Assembly: GCA_024243835.1 (NCBI GenBank)
Contig: JALPMN010000559.1
Coordinates: 1 to 18,937, forward strand
From: Enteropsectra breve
Lineage: Eukaryota > Microsporidia
Direction of reading: 5' to 3'
DNA length: 18,937 nucleotides
The notes below the pieces were generated by a model that saw only the letters and a list, made by a program, of their open reading frames with translations, was not told where the DNA came from and searched no databases. This document shows positions 8,545 through 18,389 of the stretch, piece by piece; position 1 is the stretch's first letter; each line of letters opens with the position of its first letter. The translations under genes were made by a program, and so were the position numbers.

Positions 8545-9012
8545 CCTGGCTCAAAAAATTTTCAATAATTTCATGTTTCTTACGGCAGGCATTTAAATAT
8601 AAAAGCAAGCGTTTGTTTCTTACTGGTATATTTTCTTGTTCATATAATTTTCTTGTAACTACCCGAATATGTTTAATAATTTTGGATTATTAGTACTCGT
8701 AGTTGATTGAAGATGGCTATTTATTACTGGATGAATATTATAGACCCATTCAAAAATGCAAGATTGAGCATGGGCTAATAAACTTCATGTTTAGAATGCG
8801 ACTGAATGAGGCATGTAAACAACTTTAAGCACGAATTAAAACATCAAAGAAATAACCATTAGTGCGACTTTTACAATTATCGTAAATTTGAGTTCGTTTA
8901 GATTAAACTGTACTATATTTGGCATATACACAATCAGCTGAACTCTCCTACTTTAAAACGAAATATATTCAGAATTCTTTTATTAAAAGGAGTTAAAATT
9001 TTTATTTTAATT
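8545..9012. other. AT-rich divergent promoter region, nothing else recognised
   Basis: This spacer separates the starts of IWS1 (minus) and the membrane-anchored protein (plus). One 21-codon ORF begins at 8713 but has no start motif and no resemblance to anything I recognise. Confidence 0.5.
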
Positions 9013-9016
9013 CCCC
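9013..9016 (+). promoter_or_regulatory. CCCC start-proximal motif of the gene at 9018
   Basis: TTCCCCA directly precedes the ATG at 9018 in otherwise AT-rich sequence. It supports this start and suggests that the gene is expressed. Confidence 0.6.
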
Positions 9017-9017
9017 A

Positions 9018-9956
9018 ATGATTGGTAAAACAAAAAAGATTGTTATTCCACTTGCAGTTGTTGCAGCAATCTCGGGAACTATACTCATAGCATTTGTTTA
9101 CAACAAAATATTTAGATACCGCTTAAGTTCAGATAAACTGTGTGAATGCTATTCAGCTGCTGTAAAATTCATATCCGCCCCCTCTGATCTAAACAAGGAC
9201 ATCATTGATACGTCTTACTCTACAAAGGAAAAGAGGCCGTTTCACTATCTTCTTCAGACCATTATAACTGATGAGAAGTGGAATCAAAATGTAATAACTC
9301 CAGAGCTAAGCACAAAATTAGTAAAACTACACAAATTATTGCGTATTTCAAACAATAGCAAAAGTATACTTGGCAATATAATCAGTAATCTTGCGAGCAA
9401 GATAGATGCAGAAAGGAATAAAGATGAAGCTGTTTATAGAAGATCACTGCTCGCAAGTCGTCGTATACCCGGGACCATTACATACATTCAGACTTACTAT
9501 TATGAAACAAAAATAGAATCTGAGGAATCACGGAATTCCATCGATGAAGTCTCTTTAGATGAGAATGGAAGAGTGTGTGCTTCTGAATCAATTAGAAAAA
9601 TGTTTAGCCCCTATTTAAATACTTCTGATCAAGATACACCCGATGATGGTGCCTCCTATTACTCTGAGCGTTATATTGTTAGTTCAAGCTTCAAAAGAAA
9701 CGCTATTATTTTAAGTCTGAAAAATAACGAGAAAACACCCAAAATTGCGCATGTTGATTATGATTCAACGAAATATAGCAATTGGGATCGTAAAAAGTAC
9801 CCAGAAGTAGAGCTTCGTGCAATTCTCTATTTAGATGAAACTAGCTATAACACACTCATCTTTGATGACGAAGAAGACTTTAATAACAAATTCAATGAGG
9901 ATGTAAAACAAAAAAATATCAGAGAAATGCACTTTCTGTTTACACCCATGCAGTAA
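9018..9956 (+). CDS. Membrane-anchored, possibly ubiquitin-specific-protease-like protein, probably without full catalytic site
   Basis: Residues 1-7 are polar and basic, and 8-28 form a hydrophobic segment that would serve as a signal anchor or uncleaved signal peptide. The rest of the 312-residue protein is soluble. I do not recognise it with certainty. Its order of segments parallels both C19 ubiquitin-specific proteases and the interrupted gene at 1577-2572: a Cys-box-like helix CECYSAAVKFI (42-52), a central region, a segment RNAIILSLK resembling the strand before the C-terminal core, then ELRAILYLD (265-273), LIFDDEEDF (280-288) and a final MHFLF. Cys44 could sit where the catalytic cysteine lies, but no His box is visible, so an active hydrolase is doubtful. 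A CCCC motif marks the start. A lineage-specific membrane or secreted protein of another family is an equally honest reading. Confidence 0.6.
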   Translation: MIGKTKKIVIPLAVVAAISGTILIAFVYNKIFRYRLSSDKLCECYSAAVKFISAPSDLNKDIIDTSYSTKEKRPFHYLLQTIITDEKWNQNVITPELSTKLVKLHKLLRISNNSKSILGNIISNLASKIDAERNKDEAVYRRSLLASRRIPGTITYIQTYYYETKIESEESRNSIDEVSLDENGRVCASESIRKMFSPYLNTSDQDTPDDGASYYSERYIVSSSFKRNAIILSLKNNEKTPKIAHVDYDSTKYSNWDRKKYPEVELRAILYLDETSYNTLIFDDEEDFNNKFNEDVKQKNIREMHFLFTPMQ

Positions 9957-10254
9957 TACCAAAACAATAAATATTTGAGCTTATAAAAATAAGTGGTTTT
10001 TGGTTTACTTGAAACAATTAAATGCAATGTATGATTGTCTTACAAGACTTTATTTCAGATATTTTAACAGATCTGCAGAGTGTGCTTTGAATCATGATTT
10101 GGATATAATCAACTTTGAAAACACGTATAATTATCAAAAGTAAATTCTTTTTAAATATTTTAAGATCGAATGAAAAACAGCACTATAATAATCTTAAAGG
10201 CGTTTTTTCTAAGTTCTGCAATGAGTTTTATAAAAGCACAAAATTTTTGGCGCA

Positions 10255-13200
10255 ATGAGCAAACTGGAGAAAATGACATTACAGGGCGTGCGAGCCTTCT
10301 CGCCGAAGGAAAAGAACGTGATTGTTTTCAACACACCGCTCACTCTGATAGTTGGTGCCAACGGTACTGGAAAGACCACGATGATCGAGTGCCTCAAGTA
10401 TGCAACAACTGGAAGTCTTCCGCCAAATTCAAAAAATGGCAATTTCATCTACGACCCGGCGGTTGCAGGAAACTTTGACTCAAAGGCTGTTGTGAAGCTC
10501 AAGTTCACTGCCAACAACGGGAAAGCAATGGAATGCACGCGAGCCATGCAGGCCACCAACAAGCAGGGAAAGCTAACACAGAAAACTCTGGACTGCACCC
10601 TGACAACGGTGGAGGGCAATGAGATAAACACACTATCGACCAAGCTGGCCAGCATCGATGCAGAGCTCTGCGAGTATCTCGGGACCACGGCAGCGCTTCT
10701 GGAGAGCGTGATATTTTGCCACCAAGAGGAAAGCACCTGGCCAATTTCTGATCCAAAAACAATCAAAGACCGTTTGGATTTGATTTTCAGCTCCACACGG
10801 TTCAACAAAGCCCTTAAGGGCCTGAAGGAGGCAAAGAAGCACTCGGCAGCACAGCTGAAGCTCAAAAACCAGGAATACGAATTTCTTTTTAAAGAAAAGG
10901 GACGAAGAGACATGCTGCTGAGAGACATCGAGGCCTTGGAAAATACATGCAGCTCAAAATATCGGCAATTAGGGCAGATAAAAGAAGAGAACGCCCGTAT
11001 TTCAGGGATTTATGAGCAGCTGAACAACGAGCATTCCATTTTTCTAAAGTTGGAACAAAATTACAAAATACTCAAGGTTGAGCAAGAGAGTGTTAAGCGG
11101 AGTATCATTGAATTTAAAAACAGCAATATTGGAGTGATTGAGGGCAATTTAGAAGAACTGAAAGCAGAAACAAAAGAGAAGCTCGAGTCTCCCAAGCTGA
11201 CCCTCAAGGATATTGAGATTATTGAGCAAGACAGTCGTAATGCTTTAAAAACTAAGAAGAAATTAACTGAAATCAGAGACTCCAGCATGGCTGCTGAAAA
11301 AATAAAGCAAGAGAATAAAAAGCTAGCAAACACGATACAGCAGATAACAAATGGCTTTATAAGTTCGATTTCTCATGATATAGGCATTTATACGCAAGCC
11401 TCAGAAAATGTTTTAGTTCTACAAAACACACTCCAAGAATCACTGGCTAAATATTTGAGGGATTTGAATAACGAGAAAAGTCTATTTAAAAAAGAACAAG
11501 ATGCTTTTTTGATAGAAGAAAATAAGATATCGGAAACGTATGTAAAAGCAGAACGATATCAAGAGATGTATGGCGAGCTGGTAGCGGATACAAGTATTGA
11601 TCTAGACGAAAAGATAGAAATGGATATTGAGGAAATGGTTGATGTTGAGGAAGAACTAGACACACTTGTTGAAGAGCAAATTGACAAGCAGGAGCAGCTT
11701 AATGTGCTGTTTAAAAACTCAGAGAACTACTTTAAGAAAGAGACAATAGTGGAGAATATCAGGCGCATCGAGGAAAAGCTTGATATAGGCCTTAAGGCAA
11801 TAGAAAAGAAAAATGAGCTAAAGAACAGCATAGAAGAAATAAAGAGAAGGTTGGAACTTGCTCGTGAGCAAAAGCAGAGTGTTCTGTTGGAACAGACTAA
11901 AATAAATTCAGCTGTGAAAGATGCGTTCATGTCATTGAAAAACAGCTATCAGCAGCAGGCTAAAGACAGAGCCTCCAATAGTCATATTAATGAGAAATTA
12001 ATATCAGCCCTTGATTATATCAAGCCTTTTATTCATCATGACATTTCTTCAAACTCTCCGAGTTATGTAAAATGCATGGCAAAATATGAAAAGATACTGG
12101 CTCCTCTGCAGTTTGATTTAGAAAATGAAACAGTACAGGCAACTGAACAGCTAAATCTAGAACTAAGGGAAACTGAACAGCTAATTGCAGCCAACTCCAA
12201 TGCTATTTCTTTATATAAAGAGCTGTGCAAAACAGGCGTACGCGCCGAAGAATGCGCTCTTTGTGAAACAAAACTCAATGATGGGCTTATGGAAAGGTAT
12301 ATAATGAGAATAGAAAGGCATATCGCTGATCTGCCTGAGGAGCTGAGTAAATGCCGACAGAAGAAAGAAACGCTTGTGAATCTCATAAAGCAAAATCAGG
12401 CCAAAGAAACATCAAACTTGTTTAAAGAAAAAATAAAGGCTGATCTTAATGCCCTGGCCGAATTAGTTTCAGCAGAAATAAAGGCAGAACTCAAAATCAT
12501 CTCCGAAAACAGCCACTGTATCGATAGCATATCTTTTTCTTTAAGCACTTTTTTTGAATCAAAAGCAAACAGGCTTTCTGCTGAACTATCGACCGCAACG
12601 GCAGCCTACAATGAGATTCTTTTTACTGAAAATAGCAACAGAGATTTAAAGAAAGAGCTTCAGCAGCTCAGAGAAAGCGAAGTAAAGTGTGCCGACTATT
12701 CAGAGCTTGAAACGATTAAGGATGAGCTAAAGCACATTAAGATAAAAATAGATGCTAAAAGAGAAGAACTAAACAGATTCAGTGGAGAAATTAAAAGCAG
12801 AGAAAAGAGAAACAAAGCAAAAATGGAGGAGATTTCAAAAAGAGCTCTGATAGCAGAAAGAGATCTGGCTGTAAATGAGGCCAAGTGCCTTAAATTGAAT
12901 GAAGAGCAAAGGGAGAGCAAAAGAACAGAACTAAACAGCAAAGAAAGTTACTTTAATACAAAATATAATGATTTTATGAGAAATAAAATAGAGATTGAGA
13001 TGGCCCTTGAAAGCTTAAAGTCTAATCTGAAGGCACTGTCAAACAAAAACACTCATGTATTAAGCAACGATGAATTTGAAGAAATCACCCAGATGATCAA
13101 CGATTTACATAGCAGATACGATGCTAAATCTCAATTGGACTCAAAAGTTTATGTTAATCCTGACTCATTATGGGACGGTTCACTGCTAAATGCCTTGTGT

Positions 13201-14127
13201 ATTTGCTGTGATAAAATAGAAGAAGAAAAACAGCTGTATTATAAAAATAGAATTGTGATTGATAATCTCTCCAAATACCTGGAAGAAATATGTAAAAATA
13301 TGAAATATCGCGAGAATCTTAAAAATTATCTGAAAATAAGCGAAGAGCTCAAGCAACTAAACATGGAGCAGCATGCACAGGTCAAAGAGCGGCTGGATGC
13401 TATAAAAATCGAGAAGGACGGAATGTCTGCCAGGGAATCAGGGCTGCAGGGCGAAATTAAACAGCTGAAATTAACGGTTGCCAAGCAGCAGAATGAGCTG
13501 GAGACGAACTACAGTGATACTCTAAAAAGATACACGAAATGCTTTGTTGATACGCGGTGCTATGAACTCAGCACTGATGATCTTGATAAATGCATTGCAG
13601 GCTTGGAGAAAGCCATCATTCTCTTCCACCAGAGCAAGATAGACGAGGTAAACTGGTCTCTTAAGGAGCTGTGGAGCAAAACCTACAAAGGCACTGATAT
13701 TGAGTACATTGCTCTTAAGGCCACTGTAGGCGAAACAAAAAGCTACAATTATTCGCTCGTGATGTACAAAAACAGTGTTGAGATGGAAATGCGTGGCCGG
13801 TGCTCTGCTGGTCAGAAGATGATCGCGAGTATTTTGTTCCGCCTGGCACTTGCAGATTCCTTTTCCTGTTCGAGCATTTCCAGCTGTGATGTTCTGGCTC
13901 TTGATGAGCCAACTACAAATCTTGACAAAGAAAATATACATGCACTGGCGGTTACGCTCAGTGAGCTAATAAAAGACAGGCCGAATATCCAGCTGATAGT
14001 GATCACTCACGATGAAGAGTTTGTTGATCTGCTCAGTAGGGAGGGGCTGGACTTCTACTACAGGCTTAAGCGGGATTCGCGGGGAAATTCTGTTGTGGAG
14101 AGGCAGTCTGTTTTTAGTACCTATTAA
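10255..14127 (+). CDS. RAD50: RAD50, ATPase of the MRE11-RAD50 DNA repair complex
   Basis: RAD50 binds MRE11 to form the complex that senses, tethers and processes DNA double-strand breaks, and it also acts at telomeres. Its hallmarks are intact in this 1290-residue protein. The N-terminal head has Walker A GANGTGKTT (34-42) and a Q-loop in FCHQEES with Gln157. The zinc hook CALC (Cys667, Cys670) sits at the apex of two long coiled coils (about 180-660 and 680-1150). The C-terminal head has signature CSAGQK (1183-1188), Walker B ALDEP with Asp1217-Glu1218, D-loop NLD (1222-1224) and His1252. The length is near that of yeast and human RAD50, so the coils are not reduced. The start is fixed by the family-typical opening MSKLEKM and GVRAF; no CCC motif precedes it. 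The two head-encoding ends are clearly richer in GC than the coil-encoding middle. Confidence 0.96.
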   Translation: MSKLEKMTLQGVRAFSPKEKNVIVFNTPLTLIVGANGTGKTTMIECLKYATTGSLPPNSKNGNFIYDPAVAGNFDSKAVVKLKFTANNGKAMECTRAMQATNKQGKLTQKTLDCTLTTVEGNEINTLSTKLASIDAELCEYLGTTAALLESVIFCHQEESTWPISDPKTIKDRLDLIFSSTRFNKALKGLKEAKKHSAAQLKLKNQEYEFLFKEKGRRDMLLRDIEALENTCSSKYRQLGQIKEENARISGIYEQLNNEHSIFLKLEQNYKILKVEQESVKRSIIEFKNSNIGVIEGNLEELKAETKEKLESPKLTLKDIEIIEQDSRNALKTKKKLTEIRDSSMAAEKIKQENKKLANTIQQITNGFISSISHDIGIYTQASENVLVLQNTLQESLAKYLRDLNNEKSLFKKEQDAFLIEENKISETYVKAERYQEMYGELVADTSIDLDEKIEMDIEEMVDVEEELDTLVEEQIDKQEQLNVLFKNSENYFKKETIVENIRRIEEKLDIGLKAIEKKNELKNSIEEIKRRLELAREQKQSVLLEQTKINSAVKDAFMSLKNSYQQQAKDRASNSHINEKLISALDYIKPFIHHDISSNSPSYVKCMAKYEKILAPLQFDLENETVQATEQLNLELRETEQLIAANSNAISLYKELCKTGVRAEECALCETKLNDGLMERYIMRIERHIADLPEELSKCRQKKETLVNLIKQNQAKETSNLFKEKIKADLNALAELVSAEIKAELKIISENSHCIDSISFSLSTFFESKANRLSAELSTATAAYNEILFTENSNRDLKKELQQLRESEVKCADYSELETIKDELKHIKIKIDAKREELNRFSGEIKSREKRNKAKMEEISKRALIAERDLAVNEAKCLKLNEEQRESKRTELNSKESYFNTKYNDFMRNKIEIEMALESLKSNLKALSNKNTHVLSNDEFEEITQMINDLHSRYDAKSQLDSKVYVNPDSLWDGSLLNALCICCDKIEEEKQLYYKNRIVIDNLSKYLEEICKNMKYRENLKNYLKISEELKQLNMEQHAQVKERLDAIKIEKDGMSARESGLQGEIKQLKLTVAKQQNELETNYSDTLKRYTKCFVDTRCYELSTDDLDKCIAGLEKAIILFHQSKIDEVNWSLKELWSKTYKGTDIEYIALKATVGETKSYNYSLVMYKNSVEMEMRGRCSAGQKMIASILFRLALADSFSCSSISSCDVLALDEPTTNLDKENIHALAVTLSELIKDRPNIQLIVITHDEEFVDLLSREGLDFYYRLKRDSRGNSVVERQSVFSTY

Positions 14128-14321
14128 ACTACTTTTATCAAAATTATATTTATTGTACTGCATTAGAGTGCGGAATATTTCTCTGCAGATATATATCACA
14201 GTAGAAAAATGATACTTGTTCTAATGTGTAAAAACAATCCTTACATTAGCTGGTACTTTCTATTATAGAATTAAGAATTTTTTTAATTTGCTAGGAGTTT
14301 TACTGAGTATTCTTTATATAA

Positions 14322-17126
14322 ATGCTTTTAAGAAGCTTGTGCACTGCTATAAAATCATCTCCATTTATGCATGCAGCTATAAATATATTTTTTATTTATG
14401 CACTTACAAATATGGCACAAGGAGAGAACAGTGAAGGAGCAGCAGTCGATGAAGGCACCAAAATGAGGATAGTACTGCCCGATGAAAAGGATGCCACAAC
14501 GAGGGCTGGAGAAAACAATAGTAGCTCGCTCGAGGAACAGAATGCTGGAAGGGAAGAAAATGAAAAAGTGACGCTTAAATTGCAGAGCATCATGGATGAT
14601 TTCAGCCCTGAGAATAAACTGAAATTCGAGGCAGTTATGAAAGAGATGAAAGGCTGTGCTCTGGACAACACCGAACAAATACGATTAATGGAGAACTTTA
14701 TGATTTTGAACAGCAATATAAACACGCCTTACTTCTTTTTCTACAAAGAGGAACTGTATGAGCTTTATATTGCAAGCTTACGGAGTAAACTGAAAATAGA
14801 GAATAACTTCAAAATACAGAGTGCTGATATTTTACTTGAACATTACAGCGCAACTGGCCTGTTTAACACCCTGCTCGTGATGTATTCAGAGCTAGACACA
14901 TTCCATGTTGATAACGTGATGTTTAAAAACTACTTGTTGCAAAAAGTCCTGCACCATCTGTATGCGGAGAATGAAAATTACACACAAGACTTTTTATTTT
15001 TTGCACAGAACTGCGTGTTTTATGAAAACATAAAATATGCCATGGGCTTCGTTGAGTTTCTCATTAAGGGCCACAAAGACCCTGTTTCTGCAAACGCACT
15101 TCTGAGCTATGCATGCAACTTTGCCGTGCTTAATTTACAGAATGATATCAAGGACTTTAAGAAAAAAGAGGAAATAGAGGATAAAATAATACCAAAGATA
15201 TTTACGGCGTATTATGGTTTAATGAAGACACTAGTGAGGCATCGCAGAAATTCAGGTGATTTACGCAACAATAAAAATGGAGCTCTGGAAACACATATAT
15301 TGAAAGATGATAGCAACAACTTAGATATAAAAGATACCGGGGAGATAGAGCCCAATAGAAAGAGTCATATCAAAGATAGGCATTCAAAAAACAAGCTCTT
15401 CAAACATAATGATAAAAAAGATATAAAGCACAGCAGCACCGTGCTCCTCTCTGTATACAAAAAGCTATTTTTCTATTTTCTGCATAGAAACAAGAGAATC
15501 TTTGCATCTGTAAAAGTAATGAAGGTATTCAACAGAAAAGAAATACGTGAAATATACCATGAGATACGAAACACCAAGCAGTCTTTCATAAATGTATTTA
15601 AACAGCTTGACTGTTCATATCTGTTGCGAGAATTGGAAGATACAGATGTCTTTCTCTCAGTAGACGAAGACAAACTAAACAGCAATGAGCTAGAAACATA
15701 CTATAAATCATACATAAAATTACTATCTGAAAAATCATCAATAGAAAATAAAGAGCTGTCGATAGAACTGAAGGATCCTCTGACATTTGCAAGAGTATTC
15801 ATGGAGGAGACAGACCGATCTTTTATAAAGCAAATAAAAGTGCGGAAGAATGAAAGAGACTGCCAATTTATTGAGGAGATAAAAAGGTTCATCTCTGGTC
15901 CAGCAGACAATTTTGCTAATAGCAACAATTATACTGATTTTGTATCATTTTCTGATATGATCTATTATTACACTCTGATCCACAATGATATTTTCATAGA
16001 CAAAGTATCTCTATGCTCCATTATTTTAGACAATCCTGACAACCTACTGAAGAAAAGGTATATTTACTTTTTCAACAATATTCTAGAAGGAATACACAAC
16101 TGCTTAGAGCATATAAACAGCAGCCTTATCATAAAGATCAATAAGATACTTGCAAGGCTTATAGAATTTAGTGAATATCGTTACATTGCAGGTAAAATAT
16201 TAAACAGAACCATAAGCAAAGCGAGCCTGTCTTCCAGCTATAATAATAAAGAATCTAATAATAAAGAATCTACTAATAATAATTTGATTGGCAACAGCAA
16301 TGCCATAATGGCCGCGCTGGACTGTCCTGCAAATATCGAAAATAACCATGTGGCAATTCTCTACCATGTTTTATACCACCCAGACGAAATAGACAAATAC
16401 AGCATTGAAATACTATCTTTGCTGTCGCACAGAACAGATGCAGAACACTTAGATGATGATCTGAATATCAATACTCTTATTCTGCTTCGGTTTATTGAAA
16501 AATTATTTCTCACAGACTGCCTGGAAAATACAAACTGGTTCCTGTTCGTTGCCAATAACTTGCAGGTTTTCTACACCATTAAAAATACAGGCCTTGTAAC
16601 ATCCATTTTCATACAGAGCCTTAAAGCAAAGGCTGTGCTTCCATGCATGGTACTGCCATATATTGTTCCATACTGCAGCAGTGAGAATATTTACAGGAAG
16701 TACGGCGAGTCTGTGATTGACAGCATAAGCATCGTGATGGAGGCTTTGGTGGAAAACATAAGGAGAGAGCTTTTAGCTGCAGATGAGGAAGAGAAGGATG
16801 GGAATAAAGCCATCGATAGAGACACTCTCAAGAGAATCATAGAGCGGCAGACTAAATCTAACTTTATTTACATTCTTTCAAAGTTCTACAAAGTAAAGAA
16901 AATAATAGATAAGCTGGAATACAACAATGATATTATGATTGTGTATTTGGTACTGAAACTAATAAGGGATCTTTCATATGAAAATAAGACTGTATTCTTT
17001 AGAAGCATGGAAGAGAATGTCTGTGAGGATGAGATCTTAGTGATGGTTGATAGCAGCAAGGAGTTTTATAAAAAGATGAACAATGGGATACTGCCAATAG
17101 AGTATTTGATATCAAAGTTGAAATAG
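14322..17126 (+). CDS. Large helical protein of unknown function, 934 residues
   Basis: I do not recognise this protein. After a Ser/Glu-rich stretch (about 32-75) it appears almost wholly alpha-helical, with many amphipathic segments rich in Leu, Phe and Tyr, like a helical-repeat scaffold. A charged, Asn/Lys-rich low-complexity insert spans about 305-370 and a short repetitive Asn-rich insert about 640-655, both likely surface loops. Around 195-310 the pattern faintly recalls NOC1/MAK21-type ribosome-assembly proteins, but not enough to name it. The start is uncertain. The first ATG (14322) adds a hydrophobic stretch near 16-30; later in-frame ATGs at 14367, 14412 and 14463 are possible, and no CCC motif marks any of them clearly. 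The gene lies 194 bp after RAD50 on the same strand and converges on the next gene. Confidence 0.8.
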   Translation: MLLRSLCTAIKSSPFMHAAINIFFIYALTNMAQGENSEGAAVDEGTKMRIVLPDEKDATTRAGENNSSSLEEQNAGREENEKVTLKLQSIMDDFSPENKLKFEAVMKEMKGCALDNTEQIRLMENFMILNSNINTPYFFFYKEELYELYIASLRSKLKIENNFKIQSADILLEHYSATGLFNTLLVMYSELDTFHVDNVMFKNYLLQKVLHHLYAENENYTQDFLFFAQNCVFYENIKYAMGFVEFLIKGHKDPVSANALLSYACNFAVLNLQNDIKDFKKKEEIEDKIIPKIFTAYYGLMKTLVRHRRNSGDLRNNKNGALETHILKDDSNNLDIKDTGEIEPNRKSHIKDRHSKNKLFKHNDKKDIKHSSTVLLSVYKKLFFYFLHRNKRIFASVKVMKVFNRKEIREIYHEIRNTKQSFINVFKQLDCSYLLRELEDTDVFLSVDEDKLNSNELETYYKSYIKLLSEKSSIENKELSIELKDPLTFARVFMEETDRSFIKQIKVRKNERDCQFIEEIKRFISGPADNFANSNNYTDFVSFSDMIYYYTLIHNDIFIDKVSLCSIILDNPDNLLKKRYIYFFNNILEGIHNCLEHINSSLIIKINKILARLIEFSEYRYIAGKILNRTISKASLSSSYNNKESNNKESTNNNLIGNSNAIMAALDCPANIENNHVAILYHVLYHPDEIDKYSIEILSLLSHRTDAEHLDDDLNINTLILLRFIEKLFLTDCLENTNWFLFVANNLQVFYTIKNTGLVTSIFIQSLKAKAVLPCMVLPYIVPYCSSENIYRKYGESVIDSISIVMEALVENIRRELLAADEEEKDGNKAIDRDTLKRIIERQTKSNFIYILSKFYKVKKIIDKLEYNNDIMIVYLVLKLIRDLSYENKTVFFRSMEENVCEDEILVMVDSSKEFYKKMNNGILPIEYLISKLK
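16242..16271 (+). repeat. Two exact 15-bp coding repeats
   Basis: AATAATAAAGAATCT occurs twice in tandem and is followed by a related ACTAATAATAAT. In frame it encodes NNKES twice, giving an Asn-rich loop in the 934-residue protein. Copy number could vary between strains. Confidence 0.8.
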
Positions 17127-17210
17127 GAAATAATAAAATATTTATGAAGAAAGCAGTTGATTGATAAGTTATAACAATTTTATTAAAGAAATTTATACAT
17201 AGCTTCATTT

Positions 17211-17320
17211 ATATGCATCATAATAATACTGTCTTTATATGCATCATAATAATACTGTCTTTATATGCGTCATAATAATACCGTCTTTATATGCATCATA
17301 ATAATACTGCTTTTATATGC
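17211..17320. repeat. 26-bp tandem repeat, four copies plus a fragment
   Basis: Units begin at 17211, 17237, 17263 and 17289, and a six-base remnant ATATGC starts at 17315. Copies 1 and 2 are identical, copy 3 has two substitutions, and copy 4 has a small change near its end. The array fills most of the space between two convergent genes. Its last bases contain the stop codon (17313-17315) and final codons of the minus-strand gene, so it forms the start of that gene's 3' untranslated region. Confidence 0.92.
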
Positions 17321-18212
17321 GGTATAGCTTTCCAAAGCCGACCTTGGCACAGATTTCCTCAATTGTTTCTTTGCTTATGGTCAGGGCGTATCTCTCGCCA
17401 GTCTTTTTGCAGATGCGCATTGAGGCAAGAGAGTTTAAATCACAGCGTATCATAAAGCTGTTGTTGATGGATGGCTCAACAGAAAAAATATCAGCACAGA
17501 TCTTGGAGAACGCAGACTCACGGGTGAGTGTGAATACGAGCAGTGCCTGACGGGTGGAAAGGGCACTGGCTGTTAGTTTGGAGTGGTCGATGGGATTAGT
17601 GCGCAGGGATGTAAGCGATGAGGATTTATTGGCTTCGATGGAGAAAGTATCAGAAAATAGCTTTTTCTTCTCAGAAAGGGTGATACTGAAGGAATAAGAA
17701 ATGAATCTCCTGTCATAAACATTGGAATAAAGAATTATCTGGGGATGTGCTGGGAGATCAAAGGAAGTGGTGTCCTGGAGAAGAACTAGAATTGCCTTCT
17801 TTGGAATTGTCTTGGGAATATTGGAGGTAAAGCATATTTTATAGGCAAAATTATTGAATATCAAGAAGCCCTCTAAGTATTCGATGGATTCCAATGAGAA
17901 AACTTGGATATTTATGTTCTTCTCACTGCTTAGCATTTCCTTCAGAATGTAAAGACCAGAGAAACTATAAAAGCTTTTATCAGCCTGTAGTGAAGGCTCA
18001 TTCAGTATTTTTTTAGCTTTTTTAGTTGTTGGTTTCCTTTTTATTTTGCCTGGCTGTGCTGTTGTTTTCCTTGCTGAATTTTTGCTTTTTAATGTTGCAG
18101 GTGCTGTTTTAATGGACTGCCTGCGCAGTTTTATCTGGAACGGAGGGGTGTTTTCCTTAATGGAGGGCTTTTTCTTTACTTTCGTATCTGCTTTAGCACT
18201 CTTTTTCTCCAT
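17313..18212 (-). CDS. Unrecognised protein with a lysine-rich N-terminal tail, 299 residues
   Basis: I do not recognise this protein. Residues 1-72 are strongly basic and rich in Lys, Thr and Pro, with several candidate nuclear-localisation clusters such as KVKKK (11-15) and KIKRK (56-60), which suggests a nuclear, perhaps DNA- or RNA-binding, protein. Residues about 78-299 look like a folded mixed alpha/beta domain without motifs I can name. There is no signal peptide or membrane span. The start is well supported, because CCC directly abuts the ATG at 18210-18212. The gene is divergent from the CSM3-like gene, with 185 bp between the starts. Its stop codon lies inside the end of a 26-bp tandem repeat, which is unusual. 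Confidence 0.8.
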   Translation of the reverse strand: MEKKSAKADTKVKKKPSIKENTPPFQIKLRRQSIKTAPATLKSKNSARKTTAQPGKIKRKPTTKKAKKILNEPSLQADKSFYSFSGLYILKEMLSSEKNINIQVFSLESIEYLEGFLIFNNFAYKICFTSNIPKTIPKKAILVLLQDTTSFDLPAHPQIILYSNVYDRRFISYSFSITLSEKKKLFSDTFSIEANKSSSLTSLRTNPIDHSKLTASALSTRQALLVFTLTRESAFSKICADIFSVEPSINNSFMIRCDLNSLASMRICKKTGERYALTISKETIEEICAKVGFGKLYRI

Positions 18213-18215
18213 GGG
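18213..18215 (-). promoter_or_regulatory. CCC start-proximal motif of the minus-strand gene ending at 18212
   Basis: On the minus strand TAGCCC runs directly into the ATG, as at the SUMO gene. Confidence 0.6.
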
Positions 18216-18389
18216 CTAGAAATCCATGCAATAATATTTCGTATGTGACCATTTGAGATTGAAAATGGTTTTATCAACGACTATGTTCGCTATGGTACTT
18301 AGTATGATGTTTAGTTTGAAAGGAGTATTCATTATAAGCTATAGAGGTACCAAGTCCTATATTTTGGATATTAATCTGAAGAAGAAACA

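Noticed and set aside
8713..8778. 21-codon ORF in the IWS1 upstream region
   Set aside because: It is too short, has no C-rich start motif and has no recognisable product.
10170..10478. 102-codon frame overlapping the RAD50 start, with a signal-like N-terminus
   Set aside because: Its second half lies out of frame over the conserved Walker A coding region of RAD50, and the product resembles nothing known.
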